A stretch of 64,000 bases of DNA from Changchengzhania lutea (GCF_006974145.1 NZ_CP039456.1:3286499-3350498); one strand, 5' to 3'; numbered from the stretch's first letter, positions 53,517-62,612 are shown. Program-made: numbers and translations. The notes: a model not told the origin generated them from the letters alone.

Positions 53517-56500
53517 ATGATTAATAAAATCATTGATTTTTCAATCAATAACAAATTCATTATTGGTTTGCTTACGCTTACCATTGTTGGAGCTGGTATT
53601 TGGAGTATGACCCAAGTACCAATCGATGCTGTTCCAGATATTACCAACAACCAAGTGCAGGTCATTACACAAGCTCCCAATTTAGGAACAGAGGATATTG
53701 AGCAGATTATAACCTATCCTGTAGAGGTAGCCATGAGTAACCTACCTAATGTTCAAGAGATCCGTTCCATTTCTCGTTTTGGCTTATCGGTTGTTACCAT
53801 TGTTTTTGACGATGATATGGGAACCTATCTACCGCGTCAATTAGTCGCTGAAAAACTCAATGAAGTCAAAGCACAAATTCCCGATGGGTTTGGAGAACCT
53901 TCAATGGGGCCAATTTCATCTGGTCTAGGGGAAATCTATCAATACACACTTAAAGTCAAACCAGAATATAAAGACACGTATTCGGTTACAGATTTGCGTA
54001 CCATGCAAGATTGGATCGTTCAACGCCAAATGGCAATGGTAGAAGGTGTGGTTGAAGTTAATGCTATTGGCGGAAAAATTAAGCAATACGAAGTCGCTGT
54101 CGACCCAAACGAGTTACGGGCCATAGGATTAACAATTACAGATATATTTGAAGCGCTTGAAGCCAATAACCAAAATACAGGTGGTGCCTATATCGAAAAA
54201 AACCATCAAGCCAATTTTATTCGTGGCGAAGGCTTGGTACGTAGTTTAGATGATATTAAAAAGATTGCTGTTAAAAACACAAACAACATTCCCATTACTA
54301 TTGGAGACATTGCCAAAGTACAATTTGGTTCAGCCATTCGCTATGGCGCATTAACCCAAGATGGAGAAGGCGAAGTTGTAGGCGGTTTGGTAATGATGCT
54401 TAAAGGCGCAAATTCAAACGATGTTATCGAGAATGTAAAAGACCGAATGGCCCAAATAGAAAAGTCGTTGCCAGAAGGCGTCATTATTGAACCTTTATTA
54501 GATCGAAGCAAGTTAATAGCAGAAACCACATCAACGGTGGCTACAAATCTCATTGAAGGTGCATTGATTGTCATTTTTGTACTTATCTTTTTATTAGGAA
54601 ATTGGCGTGGAGGTTTAATCGTGGCATCCACAATTCCATTATCGCTATTGTTTGCATTTATCCTAATGAATGTATTTGATGTCTGGGCCAACCTAATGAG
54701 TTTAGGCGCAATAGATTTTGGGATTATTGTCGATGGCGCAGTCATTATTGTTGAAAGTACCGTTTTTCTTATCGCATCTCAAATATTAAAAAAGAAGAAT
54801 CTAAGCGCAAAAGAACGTGATGGTGTTGCGGCAGATGCTTCAAAAAAGATGATGAATGCTGCCTTTTTTGGGCAGCTTATTATTCTAATTGTCTTTCTTC
54901 CTATTTTGGCATTACAAGGCATTGAAGGGAAGATGTTTAAACCCATGGCATTAACCTTTATTTTCGCAATGATTGGTGCCATGGTACTTTGTTTGACGTA
55001 TGTGCCTATGATGTCCGCATTAATTTTAAGAGCACCAAAGTCAGATAAAAAATCGTACGGAGATAAATTCGTCCATTGGGTAGAACGTAAATACCAACCT
55101 TTGTTGGTTAGAGCCTTGCAAAAAGGAAAACTGATAATCGGTATTGCTGTTGTTTTGTTCGGAATGACTGTTTTTATGTTTACAAGAATGGGTGGCGAGT
55201 TTATTCCACAGCTCGATGAAGGCGATATTGCATTTCACGCCATTTTGAAACCAGGTAGTTCTCTTACTGAAACTATTGAAACGACAACAAAAATTGAACA
55301 AATTGTAAAAGCAAAGTTCCCAGAAGTTGAAAAAATTGTAAGTCGTATAGGGGTTGCCGAAATACCAACAGACCCAATGCCTATGGATTTGGCAGATATT
55401 TTTGTGATTTTGAAACCTAAAAGCGAATGGACCTCGGTAGCATCTAAAGATGAACTCATCGAAAAAATGAAAGAAGCGGTTGAAATAATTCCTGGTGTTA
55501 ATTACGAATTTACACAACCTATCGAAATGCGTTTCAATGAATTGCTTGAAGGTGTTAGGGAGGATATTGCCATAAAACTCTACGGAGAAGATATCAATGT
55601 ACTCTCTCAAAAAGCAGAGGAAATAACTAGAATTATTGCAGGTACAGATGGTATTGGAGATATGAAAGCCGAAGCCACAACAGGTCTGCCGCAAATGACA
55701 ATTACTTATAACAGAAGTAAATTGGCGCAATATGGACTGCAAATAAATACCTTGAATCAAATCGTCCAGTCAGCATTTGCAGGTGGAACGGCAGGCACTA
55801 TTTTTGAAGGTGAAAAACGATTTGATTTAGTGGTGCGGTTAACTGCTAACAATCGTAACGACATAACCGATGTTCAAAATTTATTTATCAATTTGCCTTC
55901 AGGTACTCAAATCCCACTTCGTGAAATAGCAGATATAACCTATAAATCAGGTCCGATGCAAATAAGCAGAGACAACACCAACAGAAGAACCTATGTAGGG
56001 ATAAATGTTAGGGGGCGTGATGTCAAATCGTTGGTAACCGAAATCAAATCAAAGTTAGATGCTAAACTCGAATTACCATCTGGTTATTTTATTAGATATG
56101 GTGGCGCATTTGAAAATTTAGAACGTGCCAGTAACCGATTGCTGACGGTAGTGCCAATAGCATTATTGCTCATTTTTGTACTCATATATTTTGCTTTGAA
56201 ATCATTACCACAAACTTTAATGATTTATATCGCAATTCCTATGGCAACCATTGGTGGGGTGGTGGCATTGTGGTTAAGGGATATGCCATTTAGTATTTCC
56301 GCAGGCGTAGGATTCATAGTATTATTTGGTGTTGCGGTTTTAAATGGATTGGTGATGGTTAGTGGTTTAAATGAATTGAAAGATGAAGGCGTTGCCAATC
56401 TTAAAGATAGAATTACCGAGGGTACAAAACGACGCATTAGACCTATTATGTTAACGGCTTTTACAGATGTTTTAGGGTTTTTACCTATGGCCGTTTCGGC

Positions 56501-57851
56501 ATCAGCTGGTGCAGAAGTGCAACGACCTTTAGCAACTGTCGTGATAGGCGGTTTACTCACCTCTACCTTACTCACATTGTTTATTTTACCCATATTATAC
56601 CATGGGGTAGAAACTAAATCTTTAACATTTAAAACGAACAAAAAAATGATTACTGTTACGGCAATAATAGCATTTCTTTTTATACTACCTATCCATGCAA
56701 ATGCACAACAAACTAATGATACACTTCCTGTAATAACACTGCAAGAAGCTGTAAAATTATCAAAAGAAAATTATCCGCTATTAAAACAAAAACAATTAGA
56801 AATTACCAAACAAGAACAGTTAAAAAGTACCGCTTATGATTTTGGTACGACTCAAATTTTTACAGGAGGTGAAGAAGTTAATAATGGAAAAGGTATTTTT
56901 ACCACTATTGGAATTGGTCAATCCAACATCGATGTGTTTGGTGTTTCTGCTAAAAAACGATTGCAGGAACAACGCATTCAATTTGCCCAAAAAACATTTC
57001 AGCTTTCAGAATTAGAGCTGGAATTGGAAGTGAAAAAAGCGTGGGCAAATGCCTTACAGAGTAAAAGGAATTATAATTTATATAAAGAGTTGGATTCCAT
57101 TTATACCAACTTTGGAAAAGCAGTAGCATTGAATTATGAAGTAGAAGCCATTTCAAGATTAGAATATTCAGCAGCAAAAAATCAAGCATTACAGATTAAA
57201 AACAAGTTTATGCAATCAAAAAGTAACTATAATATTGCATTACAACAATTAAATCTATGGTTGGTTTCCGATACATTCTATACTATTCCTAATGCTATTG
57301 AAATGACTAACGAAATGGATATGGATGCTTTTATTTTGGAAACACATCCTTTATACAATATAGCACAATTGGAGGTAAAAGAAGCAGAAGCAACATATAA
57401 GGCTGCCAAAGCTGATAATTTACCTAAGTTAAATCTTCAAGGTGGTTTACAAAACGCAAACGGTAATTCAGGTTTTTATACCTATCAAGCAGGTATTTCA
57501 ATTCCGTTTTTATCAGGTACGACTAAAGCAAAAATTAAAACCGCAAAAATTGATACCGAAATTGCTAAAACAAATATTCAGTTCAAAAAACAAGACCTGC
57601 AATCCCAGTTTATACAATCAAAAGAAAATTATAAAAAGTGGAAAAACTCTTGGCTATTCTATAAAAATGAAGTGTTACCGCTTGTAAAAGAACAAAAAGC
57701 AGGTGCTTTATTTGCCTATAAAGAAGGAGAAATAGATTACACAGGCTTTACACAACTCATAAAAGAAGCCATTCAATCTGAATTAGAAGCTCAAGAAGCA
57801 TTAATAAATTATTTAGAAAGCACATTTCAACTACACTATTTTAATCAATAA
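53517..57851 (+). CDS. CusA/CzcA-family RND efflux pump fused to a TolC-like channel
   Basis: 1444 residues. Residues 1-1040: a complete RND pump with TM1, porter domains (GGEFIPQLDEGDIAFH; IPTDPMPMDLADIFV), the charged central motif AIDFGIIVDGAVIIVES (~405) and the last helices ending near residue 1035. From 1043 (an in-frame ATG at 56646) a second signal-like segment (TVTAIIAFLFILPIHANAQQ) precedes a TolC-like outer-membrane factor (~1065-1444: LQEAVKLSKENYPLLKQKQLE; YQAGISIPFLSGTTKAKIKT). The PTDPMPM stretch and neighbouring Zn/Cd-type ATPase make divalent-metal efflux more likely than Cu, but this is inference. The fusion is common in Bacteroidota. Confidence 0.93.
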   Translation: MINKIIDFSINNKFIIGLLTLTIVGAGIWSMTQVPIDAVPDITNNQVQVITQAPNLGTEDIEQIITYPVEVAMSNLPNVQEIRSISRFGLSVVTIVFDDDMGTYLPRQLVAEKLNEVKAQIPDGFGEPSMGPISSGLGEIYQYTLKVKPEYKDTYSVTDLRTMQDWIVQRQMAMVEGVVEVNAIGGKIKQYEVAVDPNELRAIGLTITDIFEALEANNQNTGGAYIEKNHQANFIRGEGLVRSLDDIKKIAVKNTNNIPITIGDIAKVQFGSAIRYGALTQDGEGEVVGGLVMMLKGANSNDVIENVKDRMAQIEKSLPEGVIIEPLLDRSKLIAETTSTVATNLIEGALIVIFVLIFLLGNWRGGLIVASTIPLSLLFAFILMNVFDVWANLMSLGAIDFGIIVDGAVIIVESTVFLIASQILKKKNLSAKERDGVAADASKKMMNAAFFGQLIILIVFLPILALQGIEGKMFKPMALTFIFAMIGAMVLCLTYVPMMSALILRAPKSDKKSYGDKFVHWVERKYQPLLVRALQKGKLIIGIAVVLFGMTVFMFTRMGGEFIPQLDEGDIAFHAILKPGSSLTETIETTTKIEQIVKAKFPEVEKIVSRIGVAEIPTDPMPMDLADIFVILKPKSEWTSVASKDELIEKMKEAVEIIPGVNYEFTQPIEMRFNELLEGVREDIAIKLYGEDINVLSQKAEEITRIIAGTDGIGDMKAEATTGLPQMTITYNRSKLAQYGLQINTLNQIVQSAFAGGTAGTIFEGEKRFDLVVRLTANNRNDITDVQNLFINLPSGTQIPLREIADITYKSGPMQISRDNTNRRTYVGINVRGRDVKSLVTEIKSKLDAKLELPSGYFIRYGGAFENLERASNRLLTVVPIALLLIFVLIYFALKSLPQTLMIYIAIPMATIGGVVALWLRDMPFSISAGVGFIVLFGVAVLNGLVMVSGLNELKDEGVANLKDRITEGTKRRIRPIMLTAFTDVLGFLPMAVSASAGAEVQRPLATVVIGGLLTSTLLTLFILPILYHGVETKSLTFKTNKKMITVTAIIAFLFILPIHANAQQTNDTLPVITLQEAVKLSKENYPLLKQKQLEITKQEQLKSTAYDFGTTQIFTGGEEVNNGKGIFTTIGIGQSNIDVFGVSAKKRLQEQRIQFAQKTFQLSELELELEVKKAWANALQSKRNYNLYKELDSIYTNFGKAVALNYEVEAISRLEYSAAKNQALQIKNKFMQSKSNYNIALQQLNLWLVSDTFYTIPNAIEMTNEMDMDAFILETHPLYNIAQLEVKEAEATYKAAKADNLPKLNLQGGLQNANGNSGFYTYQAGISIPFLSGTTKAKIKTAKIDTEIAKTNIQFKKQDLQSQFIQSKENYKKWKNSWLFYKNEVLPLVKEQKAGALFAYKEGEIDYTGFTQLIKEAIQSELEAQEALINYLESTFQLHYFNQ

Positions 57852-57855
57852 GACA

Positions 57856-59067
57856 ATGAAAAACATACCATATAAATTTTTTGCTATAATCTTACTGTCA
57901 ATGATACTGACCTCTTGCAATAGCGACAAACAAACGGCAGATAGCACTAATTCTAATGCAGATAGCACTAATTCTAATAGTGAAGCAATAAAGGAAGATT
58001 CTAATGAGGGGGAAGAGGTCATGCTTTCACAGCAGCAGTTTGAAGCCTTACAAATGAAAATTGATACCCTTGCAGTGCGCAATATGAGTGGTTATGTAGA
58101 GGCCAATGGCACATTGGAAGTGCCACCTCAAAATGAAGCAGCCATTACTTCCGTTGTTGGAGCAAACGTGGTGTCTATAAAAGTAATTGAAGGTGATAAG
58201 GTAAATAAAGGTCAAGTAGTTGCCTACCTCTCGCATCCTAATATTATCAAAATGCAAACTGATTATCTTAATGCGTATAGTAACAGTAATTTTTTAAAGA
58301 AGAACTATGAACGTCAACAAAAGTTATACGATGCAGGAGTAGGGTCTGGCTCAAATTTTCAAAAAGCAGAAGCAGAATATGAAGCCTCTAAAGCGATGGT
58401 AAATGGATTAGAAGCTCAATTACGACTATTAAATATCAATGCTTCATCAGTGAGCAATGGTACAATCGCACAAAGCATTTCATTACGGAGTCCAATAGAT
58501 GGTTTTGTCCAAAAAGTTGAAGTCAAAACAGGACAATATGTAGAACCGCAAACCGAACTGTTTGAAATAGTAAACACACATCACGTGCACGCAGATTTAA
58601 TGGTCTTTGAGAAAGATGTAAATAAAGTTAAGAAAGGTCAAAAAGTCATTTTCAATGTGCAATCTATTACAGACGAAGAACTTACAGCAGAAATCTACTC
58701 GGTAAGTAAAACCTTTGAAGACAATCCTAAAGCAATTCACGTTCATGCTGAAATAGAAAACAAGAAAGGTAATTTAATTCCAGGAATGTATATTAAAGGT
58801 AAAATTCAAGTAGAAAACTCTAAAATAAAAGCATTACCAGAAAGTGCCATCATAAAAGAAGGCGATAGATTCTACGTATTTTCAGCGGAAAGAGAAAATA
58901 AAGATTGGAGTTTTAAACCCATTGAAGTGGTTTTAGGAGCAAAAGATGGCCATTGGATAGCTGTTCAATTTCCTGAGGAATTAGAAGAAAATACAAAATT
59001 TGCTTATAATAATGCGTATTATCTTATTGCCGAAATGAAAAAAGGAGAAGCGGAACACGAACATTAG
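57856..59067 (+). CDS. RND efflux periplasmic adaptor (membrane fusion protein)
   Basis: 403 residues. Lipoprotein signal (SMILTSCNS, Cys ~16), a tandemly repeated linker (ADSTNSN twice), then the adaptor core: VEANGTLEVPPQNEAAITS, helical hairpin (~135-190), LRSPIDGFVQKVEVKTGQYV, HVHADLMVFEKDVNKVKKGQ and a C-terminal domain ending in His/Glu (GEAEHEH). It joins the fused pump/channel across the periplasm. Only 4 nt separate it from the pump gene. Confidence 0.92.
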   Translation: MKNIPYKFFAIILLSMILTSCNSDKQTADSTNSNADSTNSNSEAIKEDSNEGEEVMLSQQQFEALQMKIDTLAVRNMSGYVEANGTLEVPPQNEAAITSVVGANVVSIKVIEGDKVNKGQVVAYLSHPNIIKMQTDYLNAYSNSNFLKKNYERQQKLYDAGVGSGSNFQKAEAEYEASKAMVNGLEAQLRLLNINASSVSNGTIAQSISLRSPIDGFVQKVEVKTGQYVEPQTELFEIVNTHHVHADLMVFEKDVNKVKKGQKVIFNVQSITDEELTAEIYSVSKTFEDNPKAIHVHAEIENKKGNLIPGMYIKGKIQVENSKIKALPESAIIKEGDRFYVFSAERENKDWSFKPIEVVLGAKDGHWIAVQFPEELEENTKFAYNNAYYLIAEMKKGEAEHEH

Positions 59068-59070
59068 AAT

Positions 59071-59484
59071 ATGCAAACAATAGAACAACTTTTAGAGTCA
59101 AAAAATATACGCGTAACGGCAATGCGCTTATTAATTTATAAGTTTCTTGCAGAAAAACAAGTAGCAGCTACATTAAGTGATATAGAAAATGCTTTTGAAA
59201 AGGCAGACAGAACCACTTTATATAGAACCATAAAAACCTTTGAAGAAAAAGTGATTGTGCATCAAATAGACGATGGTACTGGGATTACTAAATATGCCCT
59301 ATGTGAAAAGGGATGTAATTGTGACATTGAAACCGATTTACATTTGCACTTTCATTGTACCAATTGTAATGAAACAACTTGTTTAACAGAGCATAAAATT
59401 CCTCAAATTAAAGTGCCAGACGGTTATGTTTCAGAAAATGTGAATTTGGTAGTAAAAGGCATTTGCGATAAATGTAGTAGTTAA
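59071..59484 (+). CDS. Fur-family metalloregulator
   Basis: 137 residues. Winged helix N-terminus (IRVTAMRLLIYKFLAEKQVAATLSDI; RTTLYRTIKTFEEK) and a C-terminal metal-binding domain with HLHFHCTNCNETTCL and CDKCSS, giving the paired CxxC structural zinc site. The gene is 3 nt after the adaptor gene and so part of the efflux operon. A 16-bp motif shared with two other metal-gene promoters starts 4 nt after its stop, and may be its operator. Which metal it senses cannot be told; Zn is a reasonable guess. Confidence 0.9.
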   Translation: MQTIEQLLESKNIRVTAMRLLIYKFLAEKQVAATLSDIENAFEKADRTTLYRTIKTFEEKVIVHQIDDGTGITKYALCEKGCNCDIETDLHLHFHCTNCNETTCLTEHKIPQIKVPDGYVSENVNLVVKGICDKCSS

Positions 59485-59488
59485 TAAA

Positions 59489-59523
59489 GCACTTCCATTG
59501 CACTGTATTTTAATACATCTTTG
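59489..59523 (+). promoter_or_regulatory. Metal-gene promoter with 16-bp motif (upstream of merT-merP)
   Basis: GCACTTCCATTGCACT at 59489-59504 followed by TACATCTTTG at 59514-59523. Same arrangement as at 53044. A palindromic element then intervenes before the MerT-MerP start. Confidence 0.5.
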
Positions 59524-59538
59524 TATTTATTAGATATA

Positions 59539-59699
59539 GAAGTGGTTTAAACTTTTTTCAATTGGCTGCAAAAGGCTCCTTTTCACCCCTTTTTCGCCTT
59601 TTTATTACTTCGTAGCCCTGCTATGAAGTGCAAAAAAGTCTTTAAAATGAATAAAAAATAGCTATTTTTCGCTTCAATCAAAAAAGTTTAAACCACTTC
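59539..59699. repeat. 161-bp palindromic element, copy C
   Basis: GAAGTGGTTTAAACTTTTTT at 59539-59558 is exactly repeated in inverted form at 59680-59699, a perfect 20-bp arm. The core CGTAGC-CCT-GCTATG (59611-59625), flanked by CTT and AAG, is at the centre. It ends 6 nt before the MerT-MerP ATG and therefore forms the leader of that gene. Confidence 0.75.
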
Positions 59700-59705
59700 A
59701 TAATA

Positions 59706-60353
59706 ATGATGAAAAACAAATTAATAGGAGCAAGCTTATTTACAGCAGTCACAGCGTCATTGTGTTGTATTACGCCTGTTTTAGTGTTAATTGCTGGAAC
59801 AAGCGGAATGGCCTCAACATTTTCTTGGATAGAACCTTTTAGACCGTATCTGATTGGATTTACAATGTTAGTTCTTGGTTTTGCTTGGTATCAAAAACTA
59901 ATCCCGATAACTATCGGGACTAAAAATGAAATCGACTGTGAATGTGATGTGGCCGACCTGCCTGCCGGCAAGGCAGGGAAACCAAAATTTATACAGTCAA
60001 AAACCTTTTTAGGCATTGTAACTGCCTTTGCAATTATAATGTTGGCTTTCCCCTTCTATTCAGGGGTTTTTTATTCAGACACGAAAAGGCAAATAATGGT
60101 GGTTGATAAATCGGATATGAAAACAATCGAATTTAAAATTAGCGGAATGACCTGTGAAAGTTGTGAAGAACATGTTGATCACGAGGTAAATAAACTAAAG
60201 GGTATTATAAATTCAAAGGCCTCATACAAAAAAGGAAATGCCATCATTGAATTTGATAGCACTAAAATTAATGAAGTTGAAATTGAAAAAAGAATTAACT
60301 CTACAGGTTACAAAGTAACCGACAAAAATAAAGACGAATGGAAGTCCAATTAA
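59706..60353 (+). CDS. MerT-MerP fusion (mercuric transport protein with periplasmic-type HMA domain)
   Basis: 215 residues. MerT-like part: first helix with the CC pair (ASLCCITPVLVLIAG), second helix (PYLIGFTMLVLGFAWY), a loop with CEC, third helix (FLGIVTAFAIIMLAFPFYSG). The C-terminal HMA domain (FKISGMTCESCEEHVDHEV) corresponds to MerP. Such proteins import Hg2+ toward mercuric reductase; no merA is present in the window, and the family may handle other metals. Two short palindromes (59902-59919 and 59957-59977) sit in the loop between helices 2 and 3, adding residues such as LPAGKAG. Confidence 0.9.
   Translation: MMKNKLIGASLFTAVTASLCCITPVLVLIAGTSGMASTFSWIEPFRPYLIGFTMLVLGFAWYQKLIPITIGTKNEIDCECDVADLPAGKAGKPKFIQSKTFLGIVTAFAIIMLAFPFYSGVFYSDTKRQIMVVDKSDMKTIEFKISGMTCESCEEHVDHEVNKLKGIINSKASYKKGNAIIEFDSTKINEVEIEKRINSTGYKVTDKNKDEWKSN
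59902..59977. repeat. Two short palindromes inside the MerT-MerP gene
   Basis: TCCCGATA-AC-TATCGGGA (59902-59919) is a perfect 8-bp hairpin. CCTGCCTGCCGGC followed by AAGGCAGG (59957-59977) is a GC-rich near-palindrome related to 13384-13403. Both leave the frame open. Confidence 0.65.
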
Positions 60354-60544
60354 AATCAGAAATTACTTGTCCAGACTGCGGACATAAAAAAGTAGAAGAT
60401 ATGCCAACAAACGCTTGCCAGTTCTTCTATGAATGTGAGAATTGTAAAATAGTTTTAAAACCAAAAGAAGGGGATTGTTGTGTTTATTGTTCATACGGAA
60501 CAGTGCCTTGTCCACCAATCCAAGAAAACAAAAGTTGTTGTTAA
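60338..60544 (+). CDS. GDCCVxC family small Cys-rich protein
   Basis: 68 residues with 11 Cys: ITCPDCGHKK (zinc-ribbon-like knuckle), FYECENCK, GDCCVYCSYG with the family signature, VPCPPIQ, and a terminal CC. The gene overlaps the MerT-MerP gene by 16 nt. Small proteins of this family (some with selenocysteine at the motif) accompany mercury and heavy-metal genes; thiol-based binding of soft metals is likely. Confidence 0.88.
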   Translation: MEVQLKSEITCPDCGHKKVEDMPTNACQFFYECENCKIVLKPKEGDCCVYCSYGTVPCPPIQENKSCC

Positions 60545-60577
60545 CTCAAATAAGATATGAATCGGTTGGTCACATGT

Positions 60578-60621
60578 ACTTGCGATAAATATAGCAGCCA
60601 ATAATTCACTTCCATGGCACT
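60578..60621 (+). pseudogene. Remnant of a second Fur-gene 3' end plus promoter motif
   Basis: These 44 bases match 59461-59504 (end of the Fur gene through its downstream 16-bp motif) at 36 of 44 positions. The frame reads TCDKYSSQ-stop where the Fur gene has ICDKCSS-stop. It shows that a Fur copy once stood directly before the Zn/Cd-ATPase gene. The 16-bp motif (60606-60621) survives. Confidence 0.65.
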
Positions 60622-60653
60622 AAATTAGCGTAATATCCCTAGTAAATAGATAA

Positions 60654-62612
60654 ATGTTTATGAAAAAAAAGAAATTAAATTTAAGAGATATTAAGCCTCA
60701 ATCTGAAACAGAACATCATCACGATGATGGTCACGACCATAATGAAAACAAAAGTGGATTTAAGGCCTATATACCTGCAATTATAAGTTTTGCAATGCTC
60801 ATTATTGGAATTGCTTTAGACTATTTCGATATATCCTTTTTCAAAGATTGGTTGCGTTTAGGGTGGTATGCTGTAGCATATATCCCTGTTGGACTTCCTG
60901 TTGTAAAAGAAGGTTGGAAAAGTATTAAAAGAGGCGATGTTTTTACAGAGTTCTTTTTAATGTCCATAGCAACCATTGGAGCCTTCATAATTGGCGAATA
61001 TCCAGAAGGTGTTGCGGTCATGCTGTTTTATGCTGTTGGAGAGTTGTTTCAAAATGCAGCAGTCAATAAAGCGAAAGGTAATATTAAAGCATTGTTGGAT
61101 GTGCGCCCCAAAGAAGCCAATGTTTTTAGAAACGGTGATGTTATAAGCATCAGTCCAGAAACTGTTGAAATTGGAGAAAAAATTCAAATTAGAGTTGGTG
61201 AAAAAATTCCATTGGATGGTGTTTTAATTTCCGAAAAGGCATCATTGAATACAGCAGCTTTAACAGGCGAGAGTAAACCAGATACGATTATAAAAGGAGC
61301 AAATGTTTTTGCAGGTAGTATTAATTTAGAAAGCGTCATTGAAGTTGAGGTTACCAAAGAATTTAAAGACAGTTCCATTGCCAGAATATTGGATTTGGTT
61401 CAAAACGCAACCGCTCGAAAATCAAAAACGGAGTTGTTTATTCGACAGTTTGCGCGCGTTTACACACCAATTGTGGTGTTTTTAGCAATAGGAGTTACGT
61501 TCTTGCCATACTTTTTTGTAGATGATTATGTGTTTAGGGATTGGCTGTATCGCGCCTTAATCTTCTTGGTGATTTCGTGTCCTTGTGCTTTGGTTATTTC
61601 TATTCCTTTGGGTTATTTCGGTGGTTTGGGTGCCGCTTCAAAAAATGGAATTTTATTTAAAGGCGCTTCGTTTTTGGATGCCATGACCAAAATAAATACG
61701 CTGGTTATGGATAAGACAGGTACAGTAACTAAAGGTGTTTTCAAGATTAAAGAAATTAAAGCTATCAATTGGGATGAAAAAGAATTTATGAAGTATCTCA
61801 TGGCTATTGAAGAACAATCTACACATCCCATTGCCAAAGCCATCTTAGAGTATATAGCTGAAGGAACAGATTATGAGGCTTCCGAAGTATCCGAAATAGC
61901 AGGAAAAGGACTAAAAGGCATTGTGAATGGTAAAACTGTTTTAGTCGGTAATAAAGCCTTGATGACTGCTAATAATATAAATGTATTAGAGGAAACTGAA
62001 ACGATTGTAGAGTCCATAGTATTAGTATCTATAGATAATGCATTTGCAGGCTATGTGGTTATTGCAGATGAATTAAAGGAGGATGCTAAAGAAACAATTA
62101 CAGCACTACATAAGGTAGGGATTAAAAACATCATGATGCTCTCTGGTGACAAGGATTCCATAACACAAAAAATAGCTTCTGAATTGAATATTGAAAAAGC
62201 CAAAGGTGGTTTATTGCCAGAAGATAAATTAAATGAAGTTGAAAATTTAAAGCAAAATCCTAATAATAAGATAGCTTTTATTGGCGATGGTATTAATGAT
62301 GCACCAGTGTTGGCAGTAAGTAATGTAGGCATTGCCATGGGAGGATTAGGAAGTGATGTTGCTATTGAAACCGCAGATGTTATCATTCAAACAGACCAAC
62401 CTTCAAAAGTGGTAAAAGCCATTAAAATAAGTCGTTCCACCCGAAAAATTGTATGGCAAAATATAGTATTGGCATTCAGTGTAAAAGTGATTGTTCTAAT
62501 TTTAGGAGCAGGTGGTTTGGCTACTATGTGGGAAGCTGTTTTTGCAGATGTAGGCGTCGCATTATTGGCCATATTGAATGCAGTTAGATTGCAGCGAATG
62601 AAATGGGATTGA
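60654..62612 (+). CDS. Zn/Cd/Pb-type P1B ATPase with His-rich N-terminus
   Basis: 652 residues; ATGs at 60654 and 60660 are equivalent. There is no HMA domain; instead the N-terminal tail is His/Asp-rich (HHHDDGHDHNE, ~20-31). Motifs: ALTGESKPD, CPC in SCPCALVISIPLGYFGG (~308), DKTGTVTKG (~352), STHPIAKA, MMLSGDKDS and GDGINDAPVLA. SCPCALVIS with a following Gly-rich helix is typical of ZntA/CadA divalent-cation exporters, in contrast to the [11 protein letters not shown] of the two Cu-type ATPases in this window. Probably exports Zn2+, Cd2+ or Pb2+. Confidence 0.93.
   Translation: MFMKKKKLNLRDIKPQSETEHHHDDGHDHNENKSGFKAYIPAIISFAMLIIGIALDYFDISFFKDWLRLGWYAVAYIPVGLPVVKEGWKSIKRGDVFTEFFLMSIATIGAFIIGEYPEGVAVMLFYAVGELFQNAAVNKAKGNIKALLDVRPKEANVFRNGDVISISPETVEIGEKIQIRVGEKIPLDGVLISEKASLNTAALTGESKPDTIIKGANVFAGSINLESVIEVEVTKEFKDSSIARILDLVQNATARKSKTELFIRQFARVYTPIVVFLAIGVTFLPYFFVDDYVFRDWLYRALIFLVISCPCALVISIPLGYFGGLGAASKNGILFKGASFLDAMTKINTLVMDKTGTVTKGVFKIKEIKAINWDEKEFMKYLMAIEEQSTHPIAKAILEYIAEGTDYEASEVSEIAGKGLKGIVNGKTVLVGNKALMTANNINVLEETETIVESIVLVSIDNAFAGYVVIADELKEDAKETITALHKVGIKNIMMLSGDKDSITQKIASELNIEKAKGGLLPEDKLNEVENLKQNPNNKIAFIGDGINDAPVLAVSNVGIAMGGLGSDVAIETADVIIQTDQPSKVVKAIKISRSTRKIVWQNIVLAFSVKVIVLILGAGGLATMWEAVFADVGVALLAILNAVRLQRMKWD

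Noticed and set aside
55041-55760. 239-residue minus-strand frame inside the RND-TolC fusion gene
   Set aside because: Composition is rich in Cys, Phe and His with no domain pattern, and it lies wholly opposite conserved RND motifs.
59706-60544. A complete mercury-resistance (mer) operon
   Set aside because: MerT-MerP and a GDCCVxC protein are present, but no mercuric reductase (merA), merR or merB is seen within the window.
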